A DNA stretch of 37,994 bases from Clostridia bacterium (GTDB lineage Bacteria; Bacillota; Clostridia; Oscillospirales; CAG-272), in contig JAFXHU010000016.1 in NCBI GenBank assembly GCA_017533565.1, forward strand, positions 1-37,994, in the 5' to 3' direction. The notes beneath the pieces are model-generated. The model was given only the letters and a program-made list of their open reading frames with translations. It made no database searches and was not told where the DNA came from. Position 1 is the stretch's first letter, and each line of letters opens with the position of its first letter. Both the position numbers and the translations under genes were made by a program. Positions 7,047 through 15,886 of this stretch are shown here, piece by piece.

Positions 7047-8342
7047 ATGAAAATTAAATTTACCGAAACCGATTACGGCTCGCTGACGGAGCTTTCCGAA
7101 AGGAACAAAAAGCCGCACCGCAAGCCGATTCGCCCGAATATATTTTGGCGCACGCTTATGCGTATTGTTGCCGCGCCCGACCTTATTGCCACAAAATTCA
7201 AATACGAGAAAATCGGAATGGAGAAAATCGGAAAGGGCGAGCCTGCCTTTTACCTTATGAACCATTCGAGCTTTATCGACCTTGAAATCGCGGCAACCGT
7301 CCTTTACCCAAAGCCGTTTAACATCGTCGCAACCACCGACGGCTTTATCGGAAAGGATTGGCTGATGCACAAAATCGGCTGCATTCCCGCGAGGAAATTC
7401 GTAAGCGACCCCGCCCTCGTAAAGGATATGCTTTACGCCTCTCGCAAGCTTAATAACAACATTCTTATGTACCCCGAGGTTGGTTACAGCTTTGACGGCA
7501 GGGCAACGACGCTGCCCGACACTATCGGCAAATGCATAAAGATGCTCGGTATGCCTCTCGTAATGATACGCACCTACGGTGCTTTTACGCGCGACCCTCT
7601 TTACAACTATCTGCAAAAGCGGAGGGTTAAGGTTTCCGCGCGTGTCGAATGCCTTCTTTCAAGTGAGGAGGTTGCCGAAAAAAGCGCGGAGGAAATCACC
7701 GAGATAGTATTCGGGGAATTTTCCTTCGACAATTTCCGCTGGCAAAAGGAAAGCCGCGTTTACGTTAGCGAGGACTTTCGCGCCGACGGTCTTGGCAGAG
7801 TTTGCTACAAATGCCCCGAATGCAACCAAGAGGGCAAAACGGTTGGAAAAGGCGTCCACCTCGTATGTGAAAATTGCGGGGCAAAGCATATTTTGACCGA
7901 GCTTGGCGAGCTTCACTGCCTTACCGACAAGGAAACGCTTTTCACCTCCGTGCCCGCGTGGTACGGCTGGGAGCGCGAGTGCGTAAGGCGCGAGCTTGAA
8001 AGCGGGGAATACTCCGTGGAGTTTCCGGTGGAAATTTTCGCGGCAGTCGATACCAAAAGGCTTTACTCTATCGGAAGCGGATATTTCAAGCACGACTCGG
8101 AGGGCTTTCACCTTACGACCGACGACGGACAGCTTGATTACCGTCAAAAGCCGACGGCACAGTATTCGGTCAACGCCGACCTCAATTGGTACGAGCTTGG
8201 CGATATAATTTCGGTTGGCGACCTCAAATGCCTTTTCTACTGCCTGCCAAAGGCAGAGGGCGTGTCGGTGGCGAAAATCCGCCTCGCGGCAGAAGAAGCC
8301 TACAAAATCGATTGGGCAAAAAAGAACGCGAAAAACGGTTAA
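7047..8342 (+). CDS. PlsC-like 1-acylglycerol-3-phosphate acyltransferase with C-terminal zinc ribbon
   Basis: A 431-residue protein. The acyltransferase motif NHSSFID (Asn72, His73, Asp78) matches the catalytic NHx4D of PlsC/lysophosphatidate acyltransferases, and MYPEVGYS (141-148) stands where the EGT(R/K)S substrate motif normally lies. After about residue 235 comes an extension with a four-cysteine zinc ribbon (Cys256-x2-Cys259, Cys274-x2-Cys277) and about 150 further residues I do not recognise. Typical PlsC proteins are 200-260 residues, so the second half is an unusual addition. The ATG at 7047 is chosen over 7014 because GAGGA lies eight bases ahead of it. It would acylate lysophosphatidate or a related acceptor at the membrane; the role of the ribbon is unknown. 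Confidence 0.8.
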   Translation: MKIKFTETDYGSLTELSERNKKPHRKPIRPNIFWRTLMRIVAAPDLIATKFKYEKIGMEKIGKGEPAFYLMNHSSFIDLEIAATVLYPKPFNIVATTDGFIGKDWLMHKIGCIPARKFVSDPALVKDMLYASRKLNNNILMYPEVGYSFDGRATTLPDTIGKCIKMLGMPLVMIRTYGAFTRDPLYNYLQKRRVKVSARVECLLSSEEVAEKSAEEITEIVFGEFSFDNFRWQKESRVYVSEDFRADGLGRVCYKCPECNQEGKTVGKGVHLVCENCGAKHILTELGELHCLTDKETLFTSVPAWYGWERECVRRELESGEYSVEFPVEIFAAVDTKRLYSIGSGYFKHDSEGFHLTTDDGQLDYRQKPTAQYSVNADLNWYELGDIISVGDLKCLFYCLPKAEGVSVAKIRLAAEEAYKIDWAKKNAKNG

Positions 8343-8374
8343 CGGCAAAGCATACGATTGTCGCACCGCTATAT

Positions 8375-8404
8375 AAAAAACGGCAGATTTCTCTGCCGTT
8401 TTTT
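8375..8404. terminator. Bidirectional intrinsic terminator
   Basis: A hairpin with arms AACGGCAGA and TCTGCCGTT around TTTC is flanked by A6 on the left and T6 on the right, so it can end the rightward acyltransferase and the leftward heparinase-like transcripts. Confidence 0.85.
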
Positions 8405-8444
8405 GCTTTTTGTTTTAAGTCGAGCTTTACGCCCGCTGCAAAAA

Positions 8445-10133
8445 TTATTTCATTGTAACCTCAAAGACCTTAACGCCCGCGGGCAAGGTAAAGTCAATAA
8501 GGTAAACCTCTTTGTTTTGGTTTGCGCTTCCCTCTGCAACAGATACGTTTACGGTATACGCGGGGTCAAAGGTAAGCGTTGCGGAATGAAGCCTTATAAT
8601 TCCCTCTCCAACCTCGGGCTTTACAAGCGAAACAAGTCTTTCAACAACGCTGACGTCACCCTTAATTTCATCGCGCAGGATAACGCTTTCGTCGCTTGCG
8701 ATAAAGCTGCGAACGAGGCTTTCTACTTCGGCAAGGGGATACGCCTTTGCAATATCCATAGAGAGCACTCCGTTTTCAAAGCTTACGTCGCGCGCGGTAA
8801 AGCCTACGCCCGCACCCTGTGCCATTCCGTTCAAAATCGGCACGCTGTGTCCCATAGAGGAGCATTCGAGAATTCCGTATCTCGTAGCACCTTCAAAGTA
8901 TTGACGGGTATATTTACCCGAGCCAAGGTCGCAAAGAAGCTGCTTGCTGTCCTTTGCAAAGATGAAGGAGCCAACGTCGTTGTGGTTGTGCATTTCCGCA
9001 TTGTGTCCCGCCTTTGCGGCAAAGCCGTAATTTTCGTTACGCTTTACGTACCACTGCGAGCTTGCAAACCAATTTTCAAAGCTGACAGAGGACTCGTCGG
9101 GGTTGTTGTAAAAATCCTCAACGAGCCAAGACGCGGAGTAGAGGCGAATCGGAAGCCTTCCACAATTCATAAAGTTCGTAGAATATTTTGGCGAGTATAC
9201 GAGAACGTCGTCGGGATACTCGGTTTTAAGTCTGTGCGTAATTGCTGTGGTGTAGCCAAAGCCTCTGCCACTGTCTGCGAAGGAAACGCCTCTGTTGCCC
9301 GAGAGACACATCTTCTGCTGAAAGGTGGCAACCGTCTTTACCTTCGGGTTTTTAAAGTGGTCCACCCTTCCCTCGGTAAACGTGCGAATCATATCCGCAT
9401 AGAAAATATAATAGCCAAAGCCGTAAGCCCAATAGCCGCAGCCCTCAAGGCAGACGCCGTCGTCCTTAAATCCGCCGAGGTAGCCGTCCATTGCCTTGTC
9501 AAACCTTGCGATAATCTTATCGGTAACGAGGTCGGGGCGCATAAGCATCATACAGCAGGCAACCGAGCCCATGCACACGGAGGTCCAATTGGAATGTCCA
9601 ACCTCCCACCAACCGTAGTTGTCAACGGAAAGGAACGGCTTTATTACTCTAAAATTGGTTTCATATTTTATTCTCTCGTTGATGAGGGGGTCAAGCCTGT
9701 CGGAAAGGAGAGTATAAACGATTGCGAGGTAAAACGCGCACTCCGATGCAAAAAGGTCGATGCGGGTTTTGTCGTGCACCTCAAGCTTTCCCTGATGGGC
9801 GGGCAAACACCAAGTGTACTCATCACAAATCGAATACACAAGGTCCATAAGGGTATTTATGTATTTATCCTCCTCGGGATAAATGAGTGCAAGGGGAACG
9901 ATAACCTCGAGCGCCTCTCTTCTTGAAAAGTAGGCGCGCTGATATATATCACGGTCGCCCGTGGTAAAGAAAAGCTTGAAATCCGAGTAGCGAAGCGCCT
10001 CGAAGCGTTTGTGCTCAAGGTCGTTCTTTGTCCAATATTCGTGAAGCTCGTTGCGATAGCGCTCAAATTCCTTTTTGTTTCTTACGTCCTCCGACCAAAA
10101 GGCGGGGCTTTGTGCTTTTCCGAGAAGCTGCAT
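8445..10133 (-). CDS. Heparinase II/III-like protein (polysaccharide-lyase type), apparently cytoplasmic
   Basis: A 562-residue protein with an all-helical N-terminal half (roughly residues 40-300) and a beta-rich C-terminal half. The diagnostic motif HNHNDVGSF (His382, His384) is that of the heparinase II/III superfamily, which includes heparin, oligo-alginate and related uronate lyases. No signal peptide is visible, so it likely acts on imported oligosaccharides. The start at 10133 (MQLLGKAQSP) is chosen because AGAGGA lies seven bases upstream; the ATG at 10151 has no site. It is convergent with the acyltransferase gene and has its own promoter at 10346-10374. The exact glycan and the lyase activity are not readable from sequence. 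A larger secreted relative is at 33127-37245. Confidence 0.82.
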   Translation of the reverse strand: MQLLGKAQSPAFWSEDVRNKKEFERYRNELHEYWTKNDLEHKRFEALRYSDFKLFFTTGDRDIYQRAYFSRREALEVIVPLALIYPEEDKYINTLMDLVYSICDEYTWCLPAHQGKLEVHDKTRIDLFASECAFYLAIVYTLLSDRLDPLINERIKYETNFRVIKPFLSVDNYGWWEVGHSNWTSVCMGSVACCMMLMRPDLVTDKIIARFDKAMDGYLGGFKDDGVCLEGCGYWAYGFGYYIFYADMIRTFTEGRVDHFKNPKVKTVATFQQKMCLSGNRGVSFADSGRGFGYTTAITHRLKTEYPDDVLVYSPKYSTNFMNCGRLPIRLYSASWLVEDFYNNPDESSVSFENWFASSQWYVKRNENYGFAAKAGHNAEMHNHNDVGSFIFAKDSKQLLCDLGSGKYTRQYFEGATRYGILECSSMGHSVPILNGMAQGAGVGFTARDVSFENGVLSMDIAKAYPLAEVESLVRSFIASDESVILRDEIKGDVSVVERLVSLVKPEVGEGIIRLHSATLTFDPAYTVNVSVAEGSANQNKEVYLIDFTLPAGVKVFEVTMK

Positions 10134-10243
10134 AACAAAATCCTCTTTCATTTAAAATTACGCTCAAAGCGCGTTTGGGTTTACAAAAGGCTTTCGCCGC
10201 GGGGCGGGCGCGTTGGCATTACGCACCGCCGCACACAGGGGTA

Positions 10244-10315
10244 GCCGTCGCATAGCACACTCACCGCGCGGGCGCGGGTAAATTGCCGTCGCATAGCACA
10301 CTCACCGTGCGGGCG
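10244..10315. repeat. Two-copy direct repeat, 31 bp, 41-bp period
   Basis: The unit begins GCCGTCGCATAGCACACTCA and ends GCGGGCG. Copies at 10244-10274 and 10285-10315 differ at one base (CCGCGCGG versus CCGTGCGG). The unit lies just right of another GC-rich stretch. Confidence 0.75.
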
Positions 10316-10345
10316 TTTGGGGGCGCGTACGCGCCCACCGCTTAA

Positions 10346-10374
10346 ATAATAACACACGCGCGGATATTTTTCAA
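10346..10374 (-). promoter_or_regulatory. Predicted promoter of the heparinase-like gene
   Basis: Minus-strand TTGAAA (10374-10369), a 17-base spacer and TATTAT (10351-10346). The leader would be about 205 bases and carry the direct repeats. Confidence 0.5.
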
Positions 10375-10446
10375 GACAAAATCATAAATTTTAGCGTGCA
10401 GGCGTATCGATATACTTGTAGGGGTAACCGCTTTTCTCATACTCTC

Positions 10447-10476
10447 TTGACAAATCGGTGCGATATGTAATATAAT
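10447..10476 (+). promoter_or_regulatory. Consensus sigma-A promoter of the citrate-2-oxoglutarate operon
   Basis: TTGACA (10447-10452), an 18-base spacer and a perfect TATAAT (10471-10476). Transcription should begin near 10483, just ahead of the palindrome at 10491-10500. Confidence 0.85.
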
Positions 10477-10490
10477 TACGGCAAAACAAA

Positions 10491-10500
10491 TTGTATACAA
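10491..10500. promoter_or_regulatory. Putative GntR operator TTGTATACAA
   Basis: A perfect 10-bp palindrome immediately downstream of the predicted start. Its core TGTATACA fits the yGTM-KACr pattern common to FadR-subfamily GntR operators. The GntR gene at 11912 is the second gene of this operon, so autoregulation is likely (inference). Confidence 0.6.
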
Positions 10501-10527
10501 GAATACACAACACGAAGGGAGATAGCT

Positions 10528-11949
10528 ATGATAAGGAAAAACCAGCATTCCAACCTGCTTGAGCAGCATCAGTACAAATACTCGCTGCAGGACGTTGCCG
10601 ACCCCAACCTTTACCGCGAGATATATCCGTACACCGAAATACCGAAGGTTGCGTTTAACCACCGCCGCGTACCGCTTTCGATGCCCGACGAAATATGGAT
10701 TACCGACACGACCTTCCGCGACGGACAGCAGTCGCGCGCGCCCTACACGGCAAATCAGATAGTTGACCTATATAAAATGCTTCACCGTCTTGGCGGCCCT
10801 AACGGAATTATAAGGCAGTCCGAATTCTTCGTATATACGAAAAAGGACAAGGAGGCGGCGCTCCGCTGTATGGAGCTTGGCTACGAGTTTCCCGAGGTAA
10901 CCACCTGGATTCGCGCAAAAAGGGAGGACTTTCAGCTCGTTCACGACATCGGAATAAAGGAAACGGGCATTCTCGTATCCTGCTCCGACTACCATATTTT
11001 CAAAAAGCTCGGTATGACTCGCTCACAGGCAATGGACCACTACCTCGGCGTTGTGAAGGAGGCGTTTTCCGCGGGAATACGCCCGCGCTGTCATCTCGAG
11101 GACATAACCCGTGCGGATTTTTACGGCTTCGTCGTTCCGTTTGTCAACGCACTTACCGAGCTTTCGGTGGAGGCGAATATCCCCGTTAAAATACGAATGT
11201 GCGACACGATGGGCTACGGAGTATCCTACCCGGGTGTGGCTCTGCCGCGAAGCGTGCCGGGCATTGTCTATGGTCTTCGCCACTATGCCGACGTTCCGAG
11301 CGAGCTTCTCGAATGGCACGGGCACAACGATTTCTACAAGGGTGTTGATAACGCGGTCAACGCCTGGCTTTACGGTGCGTCGGCGGTCAACTGCTCGCTT
11401 CTCGGCATCGGGGAGCGCACGGGTAACATTCCGCTTGAGGCTATGGTTATAGAGTATGCCTCCATGCGCGGTGATTTCGGAGGAATGGACCCGACGGTTA
11501 TTACCGAGATTGCATACTACTTTGCAAACGAAATCGGATACAATATTCCGCCGATGACACCCTTTGTGGGAGAAAACTTTAACGTCACGCGCGCAGGGGT
11601 ACACGCCGACGGGCTTATGAAGGATGCCGAGATTTACAACATTTTCGACACCGAGGCAATACTTAACCGTCCTCCCGAGGTCGCAATCTCCAACACCTCG
11701 GGGCTTGCGGGAATTGCATATTGGATTAACAAGCACTACAAGCTTCCCGAATTCCGCGCGGTAACGAAAAACGACGAAATCGTTATCCGTACAAAGGAGG
11801 CAATAGATGCACTTTACGCCGACGGGCGCACCACCCTTATGGGCGAGGATGAGCTTGTCGCAATAATAGAAGGCGTTTCGCCCGGGGCGGAAGGCTACGG
11901 AGAGGACCGAAATGAAGGAAAACAAAAGCGACGCTCCGATTTCTCTTGA
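10528..11949 (+). CDS. Re-citrate synthase (HMGL/homocitrate-synthase family)
   Basis: A 473-residue HMGL-like TIM-barrel enzyme related to isopropylmalate and homocitrate synthases. It shows the family signature DTTFRDGQQ (60-68), the metal-binding HGHND (264-268) and GERTGN (295-300). The region RDGQQSRAPYT is as I recall it from clostridial Re-citrate synthases. The neighbours, aconitase and isocitrate dehydrogenase, make Re-citrate synthase (oxaloacetate + acetyl-CoA to citrate) the best reading over homocitrate or isopropylmalate synthase, for which partner genes are absent. No Si-type citrate synthase is present in the window. The ATG follows AAGGGAG. Its 3' end overlaps the GntR gene by 38 bases, indicating co-transcription. 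Confidence 0.82.
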   Translation: MIRKNQHSNLLEQHQYKYSLQDVADPNLYREIYPYTEIPKVAFNHRRVPLSMPDEIWITDTTFRDGQQSRAPYTANQIVDLYKMLHRLGGPNGIIRQSEFFVYTKKDKEAALRCMELGYEFPEVTTWIRAKREDFQLVHDIGIKETGILVSCSDYHIFKKLGMTRSQAMDHYLGVVKEAFSAGIRPRCHLEDITRADFYGFVVPFVNALTELSVEANIPVKIRMCDTMGYGVSYPGVALPRSVPGIVYGLRHYADVPSELLEWHGHNDFYKGVDNAVNAWLYGASAVNCSLLGIGERTGNIPLEAMVIEYASMRGDFGGMDPTVITEIAYYFANEIGYNIPPMTPFVGENFNVTRAGVHADGLMKDAEIYNIFDTEAILNRPPEVAISNTSGLAGIAYWINKHYKLPEFRAVTKNDEIVIRTKEAIDALYADGRTTLMGEDELVAIIEGVSPGAEGYGEDRNEGKQKRRSDFS

Positions 11950-12571
11950 GGAGCAGGTATTCAGACAGCTTGAGGAGGATATAATCTCGGGATTTTACAA
12001 GGCGGGCGACGCGCTTACCGAGCTTGGCATATGCGAAAGGCTCGGCGTATCGAGAACACCCGTAAGAGGTGCGCTCCACCGCCTTGCGGAGGAGGGGCTG
12101 GTAAGCATTGCACCCAACCGCGGTGCTGTCGTCGTCGGGGTGACGGAGGACGACCTTGCCGACACCTACAAAATACGAATGCGCCTTGAGGGGCTTGCCT
12201 CGCGTATGGCAACCGAAAGGCTTACGGAGGACACGCGGGCGGAGCTTATCCACGCGGTGGAGCTTTCGGAGTTTTACGCGCTGAAGGGTGATGCGGAAAG
12301 ATTTAAGGAGCTTGACACCTCCTTTCACGACCTCATTTTCCGCGCGTCGGGAAACCGTATGCTGTCGAAAATCCTCGGCGAGCTTCACCGCAACGTGCGA
12401 GCCTACCGCAAAAAGTCGCTTTCCGTCCCCGGCAGACTTGAAAGCTCGCTTGCAGAGCATAGAGAAATACTTGCCGCAATGCTTGCGGGAGATGCGGACG
12501 GGGCGGACAGGCTTACCTCCCTTCACGTTCAAAGAGCGATGGAAAACCTCGCTATGCTAAAGGACGAATAA
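11912..12571 (+). CDS. GntR-family regulator (FadR subfamily, FCD ligand domain)
   Basis: A 219-residue regulator. The winged helix-turn-helix covers about residues 8-75, with LGVSRTPVRGALHRLAEEGL as the typical recognition region. The C-terminal FCD domain covers about 85-210, with probable metal ligands in the ELDTSFHDLIF region and in later SLAEHREIL and SLHVQRAM segments, consistent with a metal-bound carboxylate ligand. Lying inside the citrate synthase-aconitase-isocitrate dehydrogenase operon, it probably senses citrate, isocitrate or 2-oxoglutarate and acts on the palindrome at 10491-10500; both points are inferences. The ATG has GGAGAGGA a few bases upstream within the end of the preceding gene. 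It is followed 27 bases later by the aconitase gene. Confidence 0.9.
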   Translation: MKENKSDAPISLEEQVFRQLEEDIISGFYKAGDALTELGICERLGVSRTPVRGALHRLAEEGLVSIAPNRGAVVVGVTEDDLADTYKIRMRLEGLASRMATERLTEDTRAELIHAVELSEFYALKGDAERFKELDTSFHDLIFRASGNRMLSKILGELHRNVRAYRKKSLSVPGRLESSLAEHREILAAMLAGDADGADRLTSLHVQRAMENLAMLKDE

Positions 12572-12598
12572 TTCAATTTTGCAAAGGAAATGTAAACT

Positions 12599-14521
12599 AT
12601 GGGTTACACAATTGCCGAAAAAATCCTAAAAAGCCATCTCCTTGACGGCGAGCTTGTGCGCGGCGGTGAAATTGGAATAAGGATAGACCAGACCCTGACG
12701 CAGGACGCCACGGGCACGGCGGTTTACCTCCAGCTCGAGGCGATGGACATAGACAGAGTAAAAACCGAGCTTTCGGTGGCATACATCGACCACAACACGC
12801 TCCAGGCGGGCTTTGAAAATGCGGACGACCACCGCTACATCGCCTCGGTTGCAAAAAAACACGGCGTGCGGTTTTCCCGTCCGGGAAACGGCATTTGCCA
12901 CCAAATCCACCTTGAACGCTTCGGCGTTCCGGGCAAAACGCTTATCGGCTCTGACAGCCACACCCCCACCGCGGGCGGTATAGGTATGCTCGGCATCGGT
13001 GCGGGCGGACTTGATGTTGCGGTGGCAATGGGCGGCGGCGCGTATTATATAACGATGCCGAAAATGATACGGATTAATCTTTCGGGCGCGCTTCCCGACC
13101 TTGTCGCGGCAAAGGACGTTATCCTCGCGGTGCTTTCGCTCCTCGGAGTAAAGGGGGGTGTCGGTGCGATAATAGAATACGGCGGAGAGGGCGTAAAAAC
13201 GCTTTCTGTGCCCGAGCGCACGACTATCACGAATATGGGTGCGGAGCTTGGCGCAACCACCTCCCTTTTCCCTTCCGACGAGGTTACGAGGCAATTTCTC
13301 GCGGCACAGGGCAGAGAGGAGGCCTTTTCACCGATTTTTGCCGACCCCGACGCAAGCTACGACGCGGTTTACGAGATTGACCTTTCGGCTCTTACACCGC
13401 TTGCCGCCTGCCCGCACAGTCCCAATAACGTCAGAACCGTTTCCGAGCTTTCGGGTATGAAAATCAATCAGGTTTGCATCGGCTCTTGCACCAACTCGTC
13501 GCTTCGCGACCTTCTTACCGTGGCGGCGATTTTAAAGGGCAAGACCGTCCACCCCGACGTTTCGCTCTCGGTTTCGCCCGGCTCGAAGCAGGTTTATACT
13601 ATGCTTGCCGAGTGCGGCGCGCTTGCCGACCTTATCGACGCGGGAGCGCGTATTCTCGAATGTGCGTGCGGTCCGTGTATCGGTATGGGCTTTTCGCCGA
13701 ATTCGGGAGGTGTAAGCCTTCGCACCTTTAACCGCAATTTCGAGGCGCGAAGCGGCACGAAGGACGCAAGCGTTTATCTCGTTTCTCCCGAAACGGCGGC
13801 GGCTTCCGCGCTTTACGGAGTCTTTACCGACCCGCGCGTGCTTAAGGATGCGCCGACAGTCACGCTTCCCGACAGGTTCAAAATCAACGATAATATGATA
13901 GATATGCCCGCGCCGCCCGAAAAGGCGGGAGAGATTGAAATTCTCCGCGGCCCGAATATTAAGCCTATTCCGAGGGGCAAGGCACCCGACGAAACCCTCG
14001 CCTGCGAGGTAATTTTAAAGGTCGGCGACAACATCACAACCGACCATATAATGCCCGCGGGCGCTAAAATTTTACCGTTCAGGTCAAACGTGCCGAAGCT
14101 TTCGGAATTTTGCTTCACCGTTTGCGACGCGGATTTCCCCGAAAGAGCAAGGGCAAAGGGCGGCGGTATAATCGTCGGCGGACAAAATTACGGGCAAGGC
14201 TCCTCGCGCGAGCATGCGGCGCTCGTGCCTCTTTACCTCGGGGTAAGGGCGGTGGTGGCAAAGAGCTTTGCAAGAATACACCGCGCAAACCTTATCAACT
14301 TCGGCATAGTGCCGCTTGAATTTGAAAACGCGGAGGATTACGCGGCGCTCTCGCTCGGTGACGAAATAAAAATCGACGGCCTTCTTTCGGCAGTCAAAAA
14401 CGGCGGAGAGCTTTATATCGAGTCGGGCGAAAGAAAAATTTCGCTTTCGCTTTCGCTTACCGAAAGGCAGAGAAAAATCCTCGCCGCAGGCGGACTTCTC
14501 AATTACACAAAGGGCGTTTAA
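12599..14521 (+). CDS. Aconitate hydratase (short, about 640-residue anaerobe type)
   Basis: A 640-residue 4Fe-4S dehydratase. The cluster ligands are Cys297 in GSCTNSS and Cys357 and Cys360 in CACGPCIGMG. The swivel domain at the C-terminus includes GGQNYGQGSSREHAAL. It isomerises citrate to isocitrate via cis-aconitate. The length matches the shorter clostridial aconitase/homoaconitase-like forms rather than the roughly 890-residue AcnA. Placement between the Re-citrate synthase/GntR pair and isocitrate dehydrogenase supports citrate as the substrate rather than homocitrate or isopropylmalate. AAAGGAA lies upstream of the ATG. The next gene begins 18 bases after its stop. Confidence 0.93.
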   Translation: MGYTIAEKILKSHLLDGELVRGGEIGIRIDQTLTQDATGTAVYLQLEAMDIDRVKTELSVAYIDHNTLQAGFENADDHRYIASVAKKHGVRFSRPGNGICHQIHLERFGVPGKTLIGSDSHTPTAGGIGMLGIGAGGLDVAVAMGGGAYYITMPKMIRINLSGALPDLVAAKDVILAVLSLLGVKGGVGAIIEYGGEGVKTLSVPERTTITNMGAELGATTSLFPSDEVTRQFLAAQGREEAFSPIFADPDASYDAVYEIDLSALTPLAACPHSPNNVRTVSELSGMKINQVCIGSCTNSSLRDLLTVAAILKGKTVHPDVSLSVSPGSKQVYTMLAECGALADLIDAGARILECACGPCIGMGFSPNSGGVSLRTFNRNFEARSGTKDASVYLVSPETAAASALYGVFTDPRVLKDAPTVTLPDRFKINDNMIDMPAPPEKAGEIEILRGPNIKPIPRGKAPDETLACEVILKVGDNITTDHIMPAGAKILPFRSNVPKLSEFCFTVCDADFPERARAKGGGIIVGGQNYGQGSSREHAALVPLYLGVRAVVAKSFARIHRANLINFGIVPLEFENAEDYAALSLGDEIKIDGLLSAVKNGGELYIESGERKISLSLSLTERQRKILAAGGLLNYTKGV

Positions 14522-14539
14522 GCCGGAAAGGATAACAAA

Positions 14540-15715
14540 ATGTCAACAAATATTTACACCTATGCGCTTGATGCGGCGTGCGAAAAATTCAGAGCAATTT
14601 TGGAAAAACAGCTGACCCGTGTCGAGAATATGAAGGCACAGGGCGACTTTACCGACTACGATTTCCTGCCGAAAATTATAATCGGCGTGTGTGGCGGCGA
14701 CGGCATTGGCCCGACCATTACAAAGGAGGCGGAAAGAGTTCTTTCCTTTATGTTAAGGGAGGAGCTTGCCGCGGGAAAAATAGAGTTTAAAAGAATAGAC
14801 GGGCTTACTATCGAGAACAGAATTGCCGCAGGCAAGGCAATCCCCGACGAGGTAATGGCGGAGCTTCTTTCCTGTCACGTTATCCTTAAAGGACCGACGA
14901 CTACTCCGCAAAAGGGTGACGGTATGCCAAACATAGAGTCTGCAAACGTCGCAATGCGAAAGGCACTTGACCTTTTTGCAAACATTCGACCCGTAAAGGT
15001 GCCAAGCGAGGGCATTTCCTGGACAATCTTCCGCGAGAATACCGAGGGCGGATATGCGGTAGGCTCGGAGGGCTTTAACGTAACCGAGGACCTTGCCGTG
15101 GATTTCACCGTAACGACAAAGCAGGGCTCGGAGAGAATTGCCCGCCTTGCCTACGAGTATGCCCGCAAAAACGGGCTTGACCGTGTTTCGCTCGTTACAA
15201 AGGCGAATATCATCAAGACCACCGACGGCAATTTCCTTGAGGACTGTCACAGGGTTGCCGACGAATATCCCGAAATTACCACCGACGAATGGTATGCGGA
15301 TATTATGACCGCGAAGCTTATTGATAAAAAGCGCCGCCGCGACTTTAAGGTTTTGCTTTTGCCCAACCTTTACGGTGATATTATATCCGACGAGGCGGCG
15401 GAGTTTCAGGGCGGTGTCGGCACGGCGGGCTGTGCAAATATCGGTAAAAAATACGCGATGTTCGAGGCAATACACGGCTCCGCACCCCGTATGGTAAGGG
15501 AGGGGCGCGAAAAATACGCCGACCCCTGCTCTATGCTTCGCGCGGCGGTAATGCTTCTCTCGCACATCGGTATGCAGGACAAGGCGGATAGGCTTGAGCG
15601 CGCGCTCGACATCTGCTCCTTTGAGGAAAAGCGGCTTGTTATTACAGGGCGCGACGCGGGCGCAACCTGCTCCGAATTCGGCGATTACGTAATGGAAACG
15701 CTCGCAAAAATTTAA
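14540..15715 (+). CDS. icd: Isocitrate dehydrogenase (isocitrate/isopropylmalate dehydrogenase family)
   Basis: A 391-residue beta-decarboxylating dehydrogenase. GGDGIGPTITKEA lies near residue 53, the substrate-binding arginine segment is FRENTEGGYAVGSEG, and the metal-binding acidic segment is LYGDIISDEAAEFQGG. It converts isocitrate to 2-oxoglutarate, completing the oxidative half-cycle that feeds glutamate synthesis in anaerobes lacking a full TCA cycle. The family also holds isopropylmalate and homoisocitrate dehydrogenases; the operon context favours isocitrate. Cofactor preference (NAD or NADP) is not decided here. AAAGGA precedes the ATG. No clear terminator is visible in the 110 bases downstream. 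Confidence 0.9.
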   Translation: MSTNIYTYALDAACEKFRAILEKQLTRVENMKAQGDFTDYDFLPKIIIGVCGGDGIGPTITKEAERVLSFMLREELAAGKIEFKRIDGLTIENRIAAGKAIPDEVMAELLSCHVILKGPTTTPQKGDGMPNIESANVAMRKALDLFANIRPVKVPSEGISWTIFRENTEGGYAVGSEGFNVTEDLAVDFTVTTKQGSERIARLAYEYARKNGLDRVSLVTKANIIKTTDGNFLEDCHRVADEYPEITTDEWYADIMTAKLIDKKRRRDFKVLLLPNLYGDIISDEAAEFQGGVGTAGCANIGKKYAMFEAIHGSAPRMVREGREKYADPCSMLRAAVMLLSHIGMQDKADRLERALDICSFEEKRLVITGRDAGATCSEFGDYVMETLAKI

Positions 15716-15825
15716 CACGCCACGCCGCTTTGTTGTATTTTGACCCTTTTTTCCGCGTTTCGGCGCAATAATTTAAGCGCGCCCCTGCCGCAGGGAGCGA
15801 CGTCTGCGACGGTCAACAATACTCC

Positions 15826-15854
15826 TTGACAAACCGAAACGGCTTTGGTATAAT
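15826..15854 (+). promoter_or_regulatory. Perfect-consensus promoter of the AraC gene
   Basis: TTGACA (15826-15831), a 17-base spacer and TATAAT (15849-15854). The AraC ATG follows 32 bases after the -10 box. Confidence 0.85.
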
Positions 15855-15886
15855 CGGTATATGATAAATCCACATTCGGAGGCATT

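Larger units (their letters stand above)
10134..10527. other. Intergenic region with a duplicated 31-bp element and divergent promoters
   Basis: A 394-base gap holding a leftward promoter (10346-10374), a rightward promoter (10447-10476), a two-copy direct repeat (10244-10315) and a 16-bp palindrome GGGCGCGTACGCGCCC (10321-10336). The repeats and palindrome fall in the predicted 5' leader of the heparinase-like gene. No gene is seen. Confidence 0.6.

Noticed and set aside
8358-9926. Long plus-strand ORF (522 aa).
   Set aside because: Antisense shadow of the heparinase-like gene; no family motifs and no ribosome binding site.
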